From Kangiella sp. (lineage in GTDB: Bacteria > Pseudomonadota > Gammaproteobacteria > Enterobacterales > Kangiellaceae), in NCBI GenBank assembly GCA_028284185.1, contig JANQSG010000019.1, positions 62,001 through 126,000 of the forward strand: a stretch of 64,000 nt of DNA, in the 5' to 3' direction. The translations under genes were made by a program, and so were the position numbers. Each line of letters opens with the position of its first letter. The first letter of the stretch is position 1. Under the pieces are notes generated by a model. That model did no database searches. It had not been told where the DNA came from and saw only the letters and a list, made by a program, of their open reading frames with translations. Shown here in pieces: positions 38,465-47,602 of this stretch.

Positions 38465-38688
38465 TATTTTTGCCTACCCTGGCTTTGAAGACAACTACAA
38501 TAGGGGCTTTTTTGAGTGGAACAGAAACAATTTGGATTATTTTAATTATAGCCGCAATTAGTATTTTATTTCTTTCTTTATATATAACAAATAGGTTAGC
38601 AAAAAAGCATAAAAGGAACTGGTATTGGGCCATCTGGATTGGGGCTTTTTTATGCACAATATATGTTGTTTTTTACATGAATTGGTAA
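38452..38688 (+). CDS. Possible small membrane protein
   Basis: This 78-residue frame overlaps the end of the GGDEF-EAL gene by 13 bases, with GGAAAG about seven bases before its ATG. It has two strongly hydrophobic segments (IWIILIIAAISILFLSLYI and WYWAIWIGAFLCTIYVVFY) joined by a basic loop (RLAKKHKRN). A positive loop between two helices suggests a genuine hairpin membrane protein rather than noise. I do not recognise a family. A shorter start near residue 22 is also possible. No gene is seen between it and selO. Confidence 0.4.
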   Translation: MYNLIFLPTLALKTTTIGAFLSGTETIWIILIIAAISILFLSLYITNRLAKKHKRNWYWAIWIGAFLCTIYVVFYMNW

Positions 38689-38842
38689 TCTATCGAATTC
38701 AAAAATTAATACCCATATTAAGATTAGTTAAACTAACAACCCCTCTCAAAACATTATATAAAATAACCAGAAAGAACGAAGATTATTACTTTAGCTACCA
38801 ATCGCTAAAGGTATGCCGCTATAATAAAGTATCGTTGATTAC

Positions 38843-40417
38843 TTGGTCACTACCTTGGCAAAATTCCATCAACTACTCACTAAGTCATTGACTGCCGACC
38901 TTGAATACCAAAATTATACTCGGCAAGTTGCAAATGCCAGCTACTCTTTTTGTGATCCAATTAAACCTTCTCAGCCTCAATCCATTAGCTATGTCAAAGA
39001 AGTTGCTGGCTTATTAGGGATCGGTGCAAAAGATGAACTCTCAAAAGAATGGCAGGCCATTTTATCCGGCTCTAAAGTTGCCAATGGCACCAAGCCTTTT
39101 GCCATGCGTTATGGTGGCCATCAGTTTGGTAACTGGGCCGGTCAGTTAGGTGATGGTCGAGCGATTAATTTAGGCAATATTGTCCATGATGGCCAATCAT
39201 TAGAGTTGCAGTTAAAAGGTGCAGGACCTACGCCTTATTCACGTGCTGGTGATGGCTTTGCAGTTTTACGGTCTTCGATTCGTGAATATTTATGTTCCGA
39301 AGCCATGCACCATCTGGGAATCGCTACCACCCGCGCCTTATCCTTAATAACCACTGGCGACTGGGTAACTCGCGATATGTTTTATGACGGTCATCCCGAA
39401 CAAGAGCCTGGCGCTGTCGTCTGCCGTGTTGCTCCTTCATTTATTCGCTTTGGTAATTTTCAAATTCACGCGGCTTATCAGGAACTGGATCTTTTAAAGC
39501 AACTAGCTGACTTTACGATTAAAAACTACTTTCCCAATCTGATCGAAAAGTCCATTGATAAGCAAACCTATATTGCCTGGTTTGATACAGTGTGTCACTT
39601 AACGGCCGATATGATCGTGCATTGGCAAAGAGTAGGCTTTGTGCACGGAGTAATGAATACGGACAATATGTCGCTCCATGGACTGACCATTGACTATGGG
39701 CCCTATGGTTTTCTGGATAATTTTGATCCCGATTGGACACCCAACACCACCGATGCTCAAGGCAAACGCTATCGCTATGCCAATCAACCTTATATCGCAC
39801 ACTGGAATCTGCTGAAATTGGCGGAAGCCATTTATCCCCTAATAGAAGATGCTAAACCGCTGGAAGCAATACTCAATCAGTTCCCCGATGATTACCAAAG
39901 CCAATGGCACACCATGATGGCTAATAAACTCGGATTTGATAGAGTTTTGCCATCCGATCAAAAACTATTTACTGACTTGGAAAAACTACTCACTTCGGTT
40001 GAAACCGATATGACAATTTTTTATCGCGAACTCGCAAAATTTGATGGACAACTGAACTCTGTTTCTACATTACTCAAAGATGCCTATTATCAGACCGAAC
40101 CATTGACTAACGAATACCAGCAAGCCAGAAATCAATGGTTTCTAGCCTATATTCAAAGATTAAAACAAAACAGTATTAGCACCTCTGAGAAAGTCAGGTT
40201 AATGAATCGTACCAACCCCAAGTATGTGCTGCGCAATTATTTGACACAAGTAGCGATTGATAAAGCACACCAAAATGACTACTCAGAAATTGATAAATTG
40301 CTGGAAATTATGCGGCAACCCTATGCTGAACAACCCGAATATCAAGATTATTATCAAAAGCGCCCGGAATGGGCGCGGCATAAAGCTGGCTGCTCCATGT
40401 TAAGCTGTAGTTCTTAG
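38843..40417 (+). CDS. selO: Protein adenylyltransferase SelO (YdiU)
   Basis: SelO is a pseudokinase-fold enzyme that transfers AMP to Ser, Thr or Tyr of proteins and is linked to oxidative stress. The 524 residues contain RYGGHQFGNWAGQLGDGRAI, LKGAGPTPYSRAGDGFAVLR, GVMNTDNMSLHGLTIDYGP and DNFDPDW, all family signatures, and the tail has CSMLSC, matching the redox Cys region. The N-terminus is uncertain. Only TTG codons are available (38843, 38855), without a clear ribosome-binding site, downstream of a TATAAT-like box near 38820. Confidence 0.9.
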   Translation: MVTTLAKFHQLLTKSLTADLEYQNYTRQVANASYSFCDPIKPSQPQSISYVKEVAGLLGIGAKDELSKEWQAILSGSKVANGTKPFAMRYGGHQFGNWAGQLGDGRAINLGNIVHDGQSLELQLKGAGPTPYSRAGDGFAVLRSSIREYLCSEAMHHLGIATTRALSLITTGDWVTRDMFYDGHPEQEPGAVVCRVAPSFIRFGNFQIHAAYQELDLLKQLADFTIKNYFPNLIEKSIDKQTYIAWFDTVCHLTADMIVHWQRVGFVHGVMNTDNMSLHGLTIDYGPYGFLDNFDPDWTPNTTDAQGKRYRYANQPYIAHWNLLKLAEAIYPLIEDAKPLEAILNQFPDDYQSQWHTMMANKLGFDRVLPSDQKLFTDLEKLLTSVETDMTIFYRELAKFDGQLNSVSTLLKDAYYQTEPLTNEYQQARNQWFLAYIQRLKQNSISTSEKVRLMNRTNPKYVLRNYLTQVAIDKAHQNDYSEIDKLLEIMRQPYAEQPEYQDYYQKRPEWARHKAGCSMLSCSS

Positions 40418-40428
40418 CTAACCAGGGA

Positions 40429-42078
40429 CTACTCCTTAATCATTACATTAGTACGGCCACCTTGAGTAATCATCAACTCTTTTTTGGACGTATCGAATTT
40501 AATTTTAATACCAGCCAAATCAAACTTAAACTCGGTTTCATTTACTGCCGTCAAAGGAAACGCAGATTGACCTGTAGCCTGAGCATACAAATCACCTTTT
40601 TTCATCATCACCTCAATATCCAAAGGAAAATCATCCGACTTATATAACCCGACATAAGATTTTAAAATATCTTCAGCCACACTAACTTTTGCTGCCACCT
40701 TTTTTATTGACTTATCAATAAAAATATCTGCGCGACCACCTTGCTTAATAACAAACTGTTTGTTCTCAGGGTCAAACTTCATCTCAATGTTGGCAGCGGC
40801 AAACTCAAAAGTATTTTCATCAATGGCAGTTAAAGGAAAGGCCCCTTGACCCGTTGCTTGCGCATAAAGTTTATCCTTCTTGACCATAACCTTAATCTCT
40901 AAAGGGTGAGTATCGCTGGCATAATCGCCTTCATAAATTTTTAATTTATCAATGGACAGTTTAATTTCTTTAAATTCTGGCAACTCAACTTCCCCACCAA
41001 AGGCTGCTTGAGTCATTGTTCTGAAAATTTTGCCTCCATCATAGGCAGTGCCATTAAACAAAGCCGTTATACCTATTTTTTGCTCAGGATAATAAATCAT
41101 ATTTGAAGTGAAATTTTCGATACGTCCATTATGCCAATAACCAAAGTATTTTTTATTGTCCAGCTCTAGCTCTCTTTTAAAAATACCATGACCAAAGTTA
41201 TCTTCTTCACTGAGCATGGTTTCCAAAGAGGTTTTAGTAATTAGTTTTCCGTCAAATAATGCTTTAAAGAAACTATTGAGATCTGCGGTGGTTGAAACTA
41301 GCGCGCCAGCTGCATCCGCTACCGACATGTTCCATTGCGGCACCTTTTTCCAACCCTCATTTTTCATATAGGAGAATACTTCATTTTTCTCAGGTTCGGT
41401 TTCCGATTCTAAATAGGTCGCTTTAAGCCCAAGCGGTTTGGCAATTTTTTCTGTCAAAACCTCACCATAATCTTTACCCGCTATTTGTTCTATAATATAA
41501 CCAAGCAATAAAAAGTTACTGTTACTGTATTCACCTTTTTTACCAGGTTCAAAATCTGCCTCAAATTGGCTGATTCGATCAAGCATCGCTTGATTGGTTT
41601 GAGCGCTATTAAAATAAGTCGCAAAATCACCTTGATCGGTATAACTATCAATTCCTGAGTGATGGTTTAACATTTGCTTAATGGTAATTTTTTTAGCATT
41701 CGCTACCTTCGGGAAAAAATTGGAAAGCTTAGTATCCAAAGTGAGCTTGCCGTCATCTATTAATTGAAAAATCAAAACCGAAGTAAAGGTTTTGGAGATA
41801 GAACCTATTTTATAGCGGTAAACTTGATCCGACTCTTTAAGCTTATCACCATCCACAATGATCACTTTTTCATATTCCAGCTGACCATCTTTATAAATAG
41901 CCATCGAACCTGCCAGGCGCTCACTTTGTTTTAAAATTTGGAAGTAGTGCTCTAAATCCTGATAGGTGGTTGCAACCGTTGTGTTAGTAACCCCTTTTGT
42001 TTTTTTCGGCTTGGCATCACAAGCGTTAATTAACAGCACTGCCGCCAATAAACTGATTAATGCTATTTTGGACTTCAT
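40429..42078 (-). CDS. Serine hydrolase lipoprotein (beta-lactamase/CubicO family) with duplicated C-terminal domain
   Basis: The start is the ATG with GGAGGAG seven bases upstream; a frame open further upstream lacks support. MKSKIALISLLAAVLLINAC is a lipoprotein signal. The class C beta-lactamase fold has SISK (SxxK nucleophile), YSNSN (YxN) and HNG near the third motif. After it come two copies of an approximately 75-residue domain, each with YAQATGQ-(G/S)-AFPLTA and I-(K/T)-QGGR. These domains resemble DUF3471 add-ons. The substrate could be a peptide, ester or peptidoglycan fragment; it need not be a beta-lactam. It converges on selO with 11 bp between the stops. Confidence 0.87.
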   Translation of the reverse strand: MKSKIALISLLAAVLLINACDAKPKKTKGVTNTTVATTYQDLEHYFQILKQSERLAGSMAIYKDGQLEYEKVIIVDGDKLKESDQVYRYKIGSISKTFTSVLIFQLIDDGKLTLDTKLSNFFPKVANAKKITIKQMLNHHSGIDSYTDQGDFATYFNSAQTNQAMLDRISQFEADFEPGKKGEYSNSNFLLLGYIIEQIAGKDYGEVLTEKIAKPLGLKATYLESETEPEKNEVFSYMKNEGWKKVPQWNMSVADAAGALVSTTADLNSFFKALFDGKLITKTSLETMLSEEDNFGHGIFKRELELDNKKYFGYWHNGRIENFTSNMIYYPEQKIGITALFNGTAYDGGKIFRTMTQAAFGGEVELPEFKEIKLSIDKLKIYEGDYASDTHPLEIKVMVKKDKLYAQATGQGAFPLTAIDENTFEFAAANIEMKFDPENKQFVIKQGGRADIFIDKSIKKVAAKVSVAEDILKSYVGLYKSDDFPLDIEVMMKKGDLYAQATGQSAFPLTAVNETEFKFDLAGIKIKFDTSKKELMITQGGRTNVMIKE

Positions 42079-42266
42079 TTGTTGCTCCTCCATATTGTCA
42101 TGACTCCTATTATAACGATTTAACACTAACAATATTCCCAACCATTTGTTGCAAAATAATTCAAACTGACAATCCACCATTATCGGCATATAAAAGTAAT
42201 TTAAACGAGGATTTATTGGATAAATGCCAGGAAATTCAGTATCTTGAGCATGGGGTTTGCTTGGAG

Positions 42267-42471
42267 TTATCCACAAAGCCACAAATTCTGTGGATAAGTC
42301 TGTTATAAAAAATAGATAAGTAGCGGTGAGACAGTTGGTTTTCGTTAAAGAATGATCAATTTATTGTAAGAAAAATGAAATAAATCCTTTTTATTCAACA
42401 ATTTATAAAAACAACTAAAAGTTTGTTGTTAGATTATATTTTGTTCACAAGGTATTAAGCGCTGTGGAAAA
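42267..42471. other. DnaA-box cluster in AT-rich intergenic region
   Basis: The 433-bp gap between the serine hydrolase and dctQ holds no recognised gene. It contains two perfect TTATCCACA boxes in opposite orientation (42267-42275 plus; 42289-42297 minus) and two one-mismatch boxes: TTGTTCACA (42441-42449) and, on the minus strand, TTTTCCACA (42463-42471). About 150 bp of very AT-rich DNA lies between the two pairs. A DnaA-binding locus is inferred; an origin is possible but the gene context is not typical of one. Confidence 0.55.
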
Positions 42472-42511
42472 GATGGATTGACTAAATCCTAAACAACAAT
42501 TTTTTGGCTAA

Positions 42512-43093
42512 ATGACAATGATAGTAAAGCTGTTAAAAGGGCTATTAGTAGCCATAGAAACCATCATAGAATGGTCGGGACGCCTAGTAGCCTGGCTAAG
42601 TCTGCTAATGGTCATGGCGGTAGTCTTGGTCTTGATTTTACGCCACGGCTTTGGACTCAGTGCAATACCCCTAAAAGAGTCAGTCACCTATATGCACGCT
42701 TTGGTTTTTATGCTCGGCGCTGCTTATACCCTAAAGCACAATGAGCATGTTCGGGTCGATGTTTTTTATCAGCACTTTTCGCCAAAAAAGAAAGCTATTG
42801 TTGAAATATGTGGCTTTGTCTTTCTAATGATCCCAATGTGCTGGTTTATTTTTCACTATTCTATCAATACGGTTGAGCTGAATTGGGCCCTTAAAACCGG
42901 CTCTAACTCACCGGGCGGTATTCCTTATTTGTATGTTCTTATGGGATTGTTAGCTCTATTGCCGGTTAGCTTATTTTTGCAAGGTCTGGCTAACAGCCTC
43001 AAAAACAGTTTGTTTTTAATGGGCGAAGGCTCAGATCCCAATCCTGATCAGGAGCAACTCCAGCAACTTGAGCAGGAGAGCCGCCATGCTTGA
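42512..43093 (+). CDS. TRAP transporter small permease (DctQ-type)
   Basis: This 193-residue membrane protein has four helices (about 22-45, 60-80, 95-115 and 140-162). The DctQ features are LRHGFGLSAIPLKESVTYMHALVFMLGAAYTLKHNEHVRVDVFY, with the conserved HVRVD. It is the small membrane subunit of a TRAP uptake system driven by ion gradients. Its 3' end overlaps the large-permease gene by eight bases, showing translational coupling. The second ATG (42518) is an equally good start. Confidence 0.92.
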   Translation: MTMIVKLLKGLLVAIETIIEWSGRLVAWLSLLMVMAVVLVLILRHGFGLSAIPLKESVTYMHALVFMLGAAYTLKHNEHVRVDVFYQHFSPKKKAIVEICGFVFLMIPMCWFIFHYSINTVELNWALKTGSNSPGGIPYLYVLMGLLALLPVSLFLQGLANSLKNSLFLMGEGSDPNPDQEQLQQLEQESRHA

Positions 43094-44474
43094 GTTATTA
43101 ATCGACTTTTTACCTTTATTGTTGTTCGCCTGTGTTTGTCTGGTTCTATTGTTTGGCTATCCAGTAGCTATTACCTTAGCTGGCGTGTCCATATTATTTG
43201 CCGGACTGGGAGTCTGGCTCGGGGTCATTGAGCCAACCCGTTTTCACTTTCTCGGTGGACGCCTGTTTAAAATCATGGAACGCGGCACCCTGATAGCAGT
43301 GCCCTTATTTATCTTTATGGGACTAATGCTAGAGCGCGCCAAGATCGCAGAAGATTTATTAGAGTCTATGGCGACCTTGTTTGGCAAGTTACGAGGAGGC
43401 ATGGGCATTGCTGTGACTTTAGTGGGCATGTTGCTCGCCGCCAGCACCGGCATTGTTGGCGCAACGGTAGTCACTATGGGTTTATTGTCCTTACCAGCCA
43501 TGTTAAAGCGCGGCTATCAATCGGAACTTTCCACTGGCGTTATTTGCGCATCAGGCACCCTAGGGCAAATCATTCCGCCTTCAATTGTGCTGGTTTTGCT
43601 GGGTGATGTACTGGCTAACGCCATGACTGAAGCCAAAGGTCAGGGCTTAAAAACCGATCAGGTAGCATCCATTGGCGATCTTTTTATGGGCGCCATTATT
43701 CCAGGAATGCTGCTGGTCATTTCATACATGGCCTATGTGGCCTTTGTCGCCTGGCGTCATCCCGAGCGCGCTCCTGCGATTGAAACGAATGAATCAATTA
43801 ATCGAAAAGAGCTTTATTTAACCGCACTGAAAAATTTAAGTATGCCACTGCTTTTAATCGTAGCGGTTTTAGGCTCTATTTTAAAAGGCTATGCTACACC
43901 AACCGAAGCAGCTGCTATTGGTGCCTTAGGCGCTATTCTTTTAGCGATCTGGCGCAAACAATTTAATCTTGAACGTCTAAAAGACGTGATGCGTTCAACA
44001 GTCAAAACCACCAGTATGGTGTTTCTGATTTTAATTGGTGCCTCAATATTCTCACTGGTCTTCCGGCTGTTGGGCGGCGATGAGATGATCCATCATTTCT
44101 TTAGCCAATTGCCTGGCGGCCTCTTTACCGCCTTGCTGATCGTTATGATAGTGATGTTTTTATTAGGCTTTATTTTAGACTTTATCGAAATTACTTTTGT
44201 AATAGTGCCAATCGTTGGCCCTGTGTTATTGCTGATGGGCGCCGATCCGATTTGGCTCGGCGTTTTGATTGCAATTAATTTACAGACTTCTTTCTTAACC
44301 CCGCCTTTTGGTTTTGCCCTCTTTTATTTACGAGGAGTGGCGCCTCCGCAAATCAAAACCCAGCATATTTATCGTGGCGTGATTCCCTTTATCGCCATTC
44401 AGATCCTGGTGTTAATGTTAATTTCCGCCTGGCCGCAACTCGCCACCTGGTTGCCAGCCATTCTGGAACAATAG
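43086..44474 (+). CDS. TRAP transporter large permease (DctM-type)
   Basis: This large TRAP subunit of about 462 residues has roughly twelve helices. Family motifs include VPLFIFMGLMLERAKIAEDL, STGIVGATVVTMGLLSLPAM and GTLGQIIPPSIVLVLLGD, the ion- and substrate-translocating re-entrant regions. ATG at 43086 has AGGAG eight bases upstream and overlaps dctQ by eight bases. murI begins at the base after its stop codon, so the three genes are one transcription unit. The binding protein is encoded about 1 kb further on the other strand. Confidence 0.94.
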   Translation: MLELLIDFLPLLLFACVCLVLLFGYPVAITLAGVSILFAGLGVWLGVIEPTRFHFLGGRLFKIMERGTLIAVPLFIFMGLMLERAKIAEDLLESMATLFGKLRGGMGIAVTLVGMLLAASTGIVGATVVTMGLLSLPAMLKRGYQSELSTGVICASGTLGQIIPPSIVLVLLGDVLANAMTEAKGQGLKTDQVASIGDLFMGAIIPGMLLVISYMAYVAFVAWRHPERAPAIETNESINRKELYLTALKNLSMPLLLIVAVLGSILKGYATPTEAAAIGALGAILLAIWRKQFNLERLKDVMRSTVKTTSMVFLILIGASIFSLVFRLLGGDEMIHHFFSQLPGGLFTALLIVMIVMFLLGFILDFIEITFVIVPIVGPVLLLMGADPIWLGVLIAINLQTSFLTPPFGFALFYLRGVAPPQIKTQHIYRGVIPFIAIQILVLMLISAWPQLATWLPAILEQ

Positions 44475-45266
44475 ATGTCACAAGCTCCCATAGGCATTTT
44501 CGACTCTGGTGTGGGCGGTCTTTCGATTTTAAAAACCATCCAACAGCACTTGCCTAATGAAAATCTACTCTATTTTGCTGACTCTAAATATGCGCCCTAT
44601 GGCCAGTTGGATGAAACCACCTTAAAACAGCGCTGTTTATTTATTGCAGATTTTTTTGTTAAGCGCAAGGCTAAAGCTATGGTCATTGCTTGCAATACCG
44701 CTACTGCTTTGATGGCTGAATGGCTCCGCACCGAATACGATATACCCATTATTGCCATTGAGCCTGCTATCAAGCCAGCCGCAGCTATGACCAAAACCAA
44801 TAGGATCGGCGTCTTTGCCACACAACATACTTTAAACAGTGAACGCTATCGTTCTCTGCTGGAACGCTTCACTGCTGACAAAGAAGTTTATGAATCTGCC
44901 TGTTTAGGATTTGTTGAACAAGTGGAAAAAGGCGAACTGGATACCTTAAAAACCATCAGCCTAATTGAAAAAAATCTATTACCCATGCTTGACCAAAATA
45001 TTGATACCCTGGTATTAGGTTGCACCCACTATCCTTTTCTATCAGACTCTATCCAGACGGTTGCCGGTAAACAAGCGTTGACCATTGTAGATAATGCCGA
45101 TGCGGTTTGTTTGCAACTCATTCGAGTTTTGGCAGAGCTCCAATTGCTTAATCTAAAACTACATCAAGCTAATTACTATTTTAATAGCGCTGAACTAGAA
45201 GACGATAATCAAGTTATGTCTAATCTTCTCGGCTACACCATTAAAATATTCAGTCTTGAAAAATAA
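44475..45266 (+). CDS. murI: Glutamate racemase
   Basis: MurI makes D-glutamate for peptidoglycan. The 263 residues show GIFDSGVGGLSIL, the first catalytic Cys73 in VIACNTATAL, the second Cys183 in VLGCTHYPFL and the substrate-site region around DNADAV. Its ATG directly follows the DctM stop codon, so expression depends on the TRAP transcript unless an internal promoter exists. It converges with the next gene, overlapping it by 17 bases. Confidence 0.95.
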   Translation: MSQAPIGIFDSGVGGLSILKTIQQHLPNENLLYFADSKYAPYGQLDETTLKQRCLFIADFFVKRKAKAMVIACNTATALMAEWLRTEYDIPIIAIEPAIKPAAAMTKTNRIGVFATQHTLNSERYRSLLERFTADKEVYESACLGFVEQVEKGELDTLKTISLIEKNLLPMLDQNIDTLVLGCTHYPFLSDSIQTVAGKQALTIVDNADAVCLQLIRVLAELQLLNLKLHQANYYFNSAELEDDNQVMSNLLGYTIKIFSLEK

Positions 45267-45525
45267 CTTGCACAATCGCTACTAACCACAAAAAGATCAG
45301 CAAGGTCTGTATTGTCTTTTCATTTTTCAAAAAGTGGTATCCAAAGCCTTTGCACTCTTCCTTTGGTAATTGTTCTAAATATCGTTCAACCTGTTGGAAC
45401 TGCTTACTAGGTAGGAACTCAGGATTTTCTCTAAGCGCAGGCAAAACTCTTTGAGAATGAAAATAAAGTCCTAAGATAATAACAATAGCAAAACAAATTA
45501 AAGTTATTAGAAATAATATAGGCAT
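45250..45525 (-). CDS. Small membrane protein, unknown
   Basis: This 91-residue protein has a helix at each end (PILFLITLICFAIVIILGLYF and TIQTLLIFLWLVAIVQVIF) and a soluble charged middle with two helices (LPSKQFQQVERYLEQL). I recognise no family. It follows the TRAP binding-protein gene on the same strand, one base after that gene's stop codon, so it is probably co-translated and may belong to the transporter locus. Confidence 0.6.
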   Translation of the reverse strand: MPILFLITLICFAIVIILGLYFHSQRVLPALRENPEFLPSKQFQQVERYLEQLPKEECKGFGYHFLKNEKTIQTLLIFLWLVAIVQVIFQD

Positions 45526-45526
45526 A

Positions 45527-46627
45527 TTAACTTCTAGCCGAGTAATAACTTTGTTCAGAGACTTTATGCCATTGACGCGCTTGATCGCGGAAGCTGATAA
45601 AGGAGTTTAAAATTCGTTTATCCAAATCACTCGAAGCTTGTTCTTCTAACATCTCATCGGAAATTTTTGCTAACTCTCGCAATACATCTTCAGGCAACTC
45701 TTTGAGCTGAACACGGTGTTTTTCCACTAGGGTTTTTAGTGCCTGATTATTACGTGCAGTAAAGTCGGCTAACATATCTGCGTTAGCTGCACGACAAGCA
45801 TTAGTTACTACCTGCTGCAAATCTTCAGGTAAAGCTTTATAGGCCTCTTTGTTAATCAAAGCTTCTAAAGTAGTTCCAGGTTCATGCCAACCCGGATAGT
45901 AATAATATTTAGCTGCCTTAAATAAGCCAAAGGCTAAATCATTATAGGGACCAACCCATTCAGCAGCATCAATGGCACCCGTTTCTAATGAGGTAAAGAC
46001 TTCACTACCAGGCATTAATACCGGAATACCACCAGCGCGTTTCCAAACTTCGCCACCAAGTCCCGGAATGCGCATTTTTAAGCCTTTAACATCATCCATT
46101 GAGTTAATTTCTTTATTAAACCAACCCGCCATTTGCACACCGGTATTACCTGCTGGTTCTGGAATCAAGCCCACTGGTTCATACAATTCACGCCAAAGAT
46201 CCAGACCACCACCATGCAATAGCCAACCATTCATTTCTTGTGCATTTAGGCCAAAAGGCACTGAAGCAAAAAATGGTGCCATTGCCAATTTGCCACGCCA
46301 ATAGTAAGCAGCGCCATGTCCCATTTGTGCAGCTCCGATAGCTACCGATTCAAAAACCTGCAACGCTGGAACTAACTCACCAGAACCATAGACCTTGACT
46401 TGCATTCGTCCACCACTAAGGTCGTTGATCAATTGAGCTAAATACTCAGCACCTTCACCAAGTCCAGCAAAATTCTTCGGCCAAGTAGTAACCATAGTCC
46501 ATTCTATCGGCTTACCACTGAAGCTGGCCGTTTTAGTTTGCTTTTGCTTGGCCTGTTTAGAACACGCGGTTAAACCAGCAACCGCGGCACCAGCCCCCAA
46601 TCCTCTAACAAGATCTCTTCTTTTCAT
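45527..46627 (-). CDS. TRAP transporter substrate-binding lipoprotein (DctP family)
   Basis: ATG at 46627 opens MKRRDLVRGLGAGAAVAGLTAC, a twin-arginine signal ending in a lipobox-like LTAC. Export in folded form and lipid anchoring are therefore likely. The mature protein shows DctP features: ATTWPKNF-like VTTWPKNFAGLGEGAEYLAQ, MRIPGLGGEVWKRAGGIPV (the conserved Arg and GxxxW region) and GAIDAAEWVGPYNDLAFGL. The subgroup with WPK and AEWVGP is often linked to 2-oxo acids or similar carboxylates. It would serve the DctQM pair encoded divergently beyond murI. Confidence 0.9.
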   Translation of the reverse strand: MKRRDLVRGLGAGAAVAGLTACSKQAKQKQTKTASFSGKPIEWTMVTTWPKNFAGLGEGAEYLAQLINDLSGGRMQVKVYGSGELVPALQVFESVAIGAAQMGHGAAYYWRGKLAMAPFFASVPFGLNAQEMNGWLLHGGGLDLWRELYEPVGLIPEPAGNTGVQMAGWFNKEINSMDDVKGLKMRIPGLGGEVWKRAGGIPVLMPGSEVFTSLETGAIDAAEWVGPYNDLAFGLFKAAKYYYYPGWHEPGTTLEALINKEAYKALPEDLQQVVTNACRAANADMLADFTARNNQALKTLVEKHRVQLKELPEDVLRELAKISDEMLEEQASSDLDKRILNSFISFRDQARQWHKVSEQSYYSARS

Positions 46628-46730
46628 GAATTCTCTGGTTTTATAAATGCTAAAAACTACTGGCAACAATGTACCTACTATAATAGGCTATGGCAACTTT
46701 ATAACAATAGTGATCATCAAGGGTAGTGAC

Positions 46731-47450
46731 ATGTCCAGCTTTATCAACATTTACGAAAATGCATTGTCGGCAGAATTTTGCCAGCATTGCATTGATAAAT
46801 TTGAACAAAGTTCCAACAAACATCAGGGCCAAACAGGGCATGGGGTCGATAAAATTAAAAAGAACAGTATTGACTTAACTTGTACTAACTATCCAGACGA
46901 ATGGACCGAGGAAATGCAGCACCTACAGAATGTGGTACTACAAGGCATGCTACATTATGTCCGCCAATACCCTTTCCTATTAGCTGGTGCCGTTTCCTTA
47001 ATGTATGAAAATCAGAAAGGTGAAATGGAACAACTCAGTTACGTAGATGTGGAAAAGATGGATGACGAGTCACTGGGTAACTTTTTACGTGCCATTTATC
47101 GTTTAGGTTCAGTGAACTTACAAAAATATGAAAAAGGCCGGGGTGGTTATTTTCATTGGCACTCAGAGCATTACCCGCACCCCACCGATCCACATCAAGA
47201 CTCATTACACCGTACTCTAGTCTGGATGTTTTATCTGAATGACGTGGAACAAGGCGGTGAAACCGAATTTTTCTATCAAAACTTAAAAAGCAAGCCGAAA
47301 CAAGGCTCATTAGTAATTTTCCCCGGTGGTTTTACTCACACTCATCGCGGCCAAAAACCCGTGTCTAATGATAAGTACATTTTTACCAGCTGGGTGCTTT
47401 ATCAAAGAGCACAAGATATGTATGGCGCGCCACCAGCTCCTAAAGAGTAA
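46731..47450 (+). CDS. 2-oxoglutarate/Fe(II) oxygenase, prolyl-hydroxylase-like
   Basis: This protein of about 239 residues has the P4Hc double-stranded beta-helix. YFHWHSEHYPH gives candidate iron ligands (His and Glu in HSE), WMFYLNDVEQGGETEF is the family core, and FTHTHRGQKPVSNDKYIFTSW provides the distal His and the basic residue that holds 2-oxoglutarate. ATG at 46731 follows AGGG; an open upstream extension lacks support. The hydroxylated substrate is unknown. It is divergent from the TRAP binding-protein gene. Confidence 0.85.
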   Translation: MSSFINIYENALSAEFCQHCIDKFEQSSNKHQGQTGHGVDKIKKNSIDLTCTNYPDEWTEEMQHLQNVVLQGMLHYVRQYPFLLAGAVSLMYENQKGEMEQLSYVDVEKMDDESLGNFLRAIYRLGSVNLQKYEKGRGGYFHWHSEHYPHPTDPHQDSLHRTLVWMFYLNDVEQGGETEFFYQNLKSKPKQGSLVIFPGGFTHTHRGQKPVSNDKYIFTSWVLYQRAQDMYGAPPAPKE

Positions 47451-47533
47451 CTCTAATTTAATAAAGTAATCTAGCTAAAAATTTATAAATCACTCCAATA
47501 GCCTTTTAATACCTTTGGTGCTCATTAAGAGTT

Positions 47534-47558
47534 CTATTTGCTTTTAAAAGACAAATAG
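47534..47558. promoter_or_regulatory. Palindrome upstream of the alpha/beta hydrolase-like gene
   Basis: CTATTTG (47534-47540) and CAAATAG (47552-47558) flank CTTTTAAAAGA, giving a nearly continuous 25-bp dyad 45 bases before the ATG. No T tract follows. It may be an operator; function unknown. Confidence 0.45.
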
Positions 47559-47602
47559 GAGTAATATAAATTTGTAGCTGAAATATATTCAAGGAGGAAA
47601 GA

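Noticed and set aside
38625-38891. 88-residue plus-strand frame before selO
   Set aside because: It overlaps the small membrane protein and the selO start, with no ribosome-binding site and no family likeness.
42267-42471. Firm call of a chromosomal origin at the DnaA boxes
   Set aside because: Flanking genes are not origin neighbours, few GATC sites are present, and no whole-chromosome skew is available; kept as a finding only.
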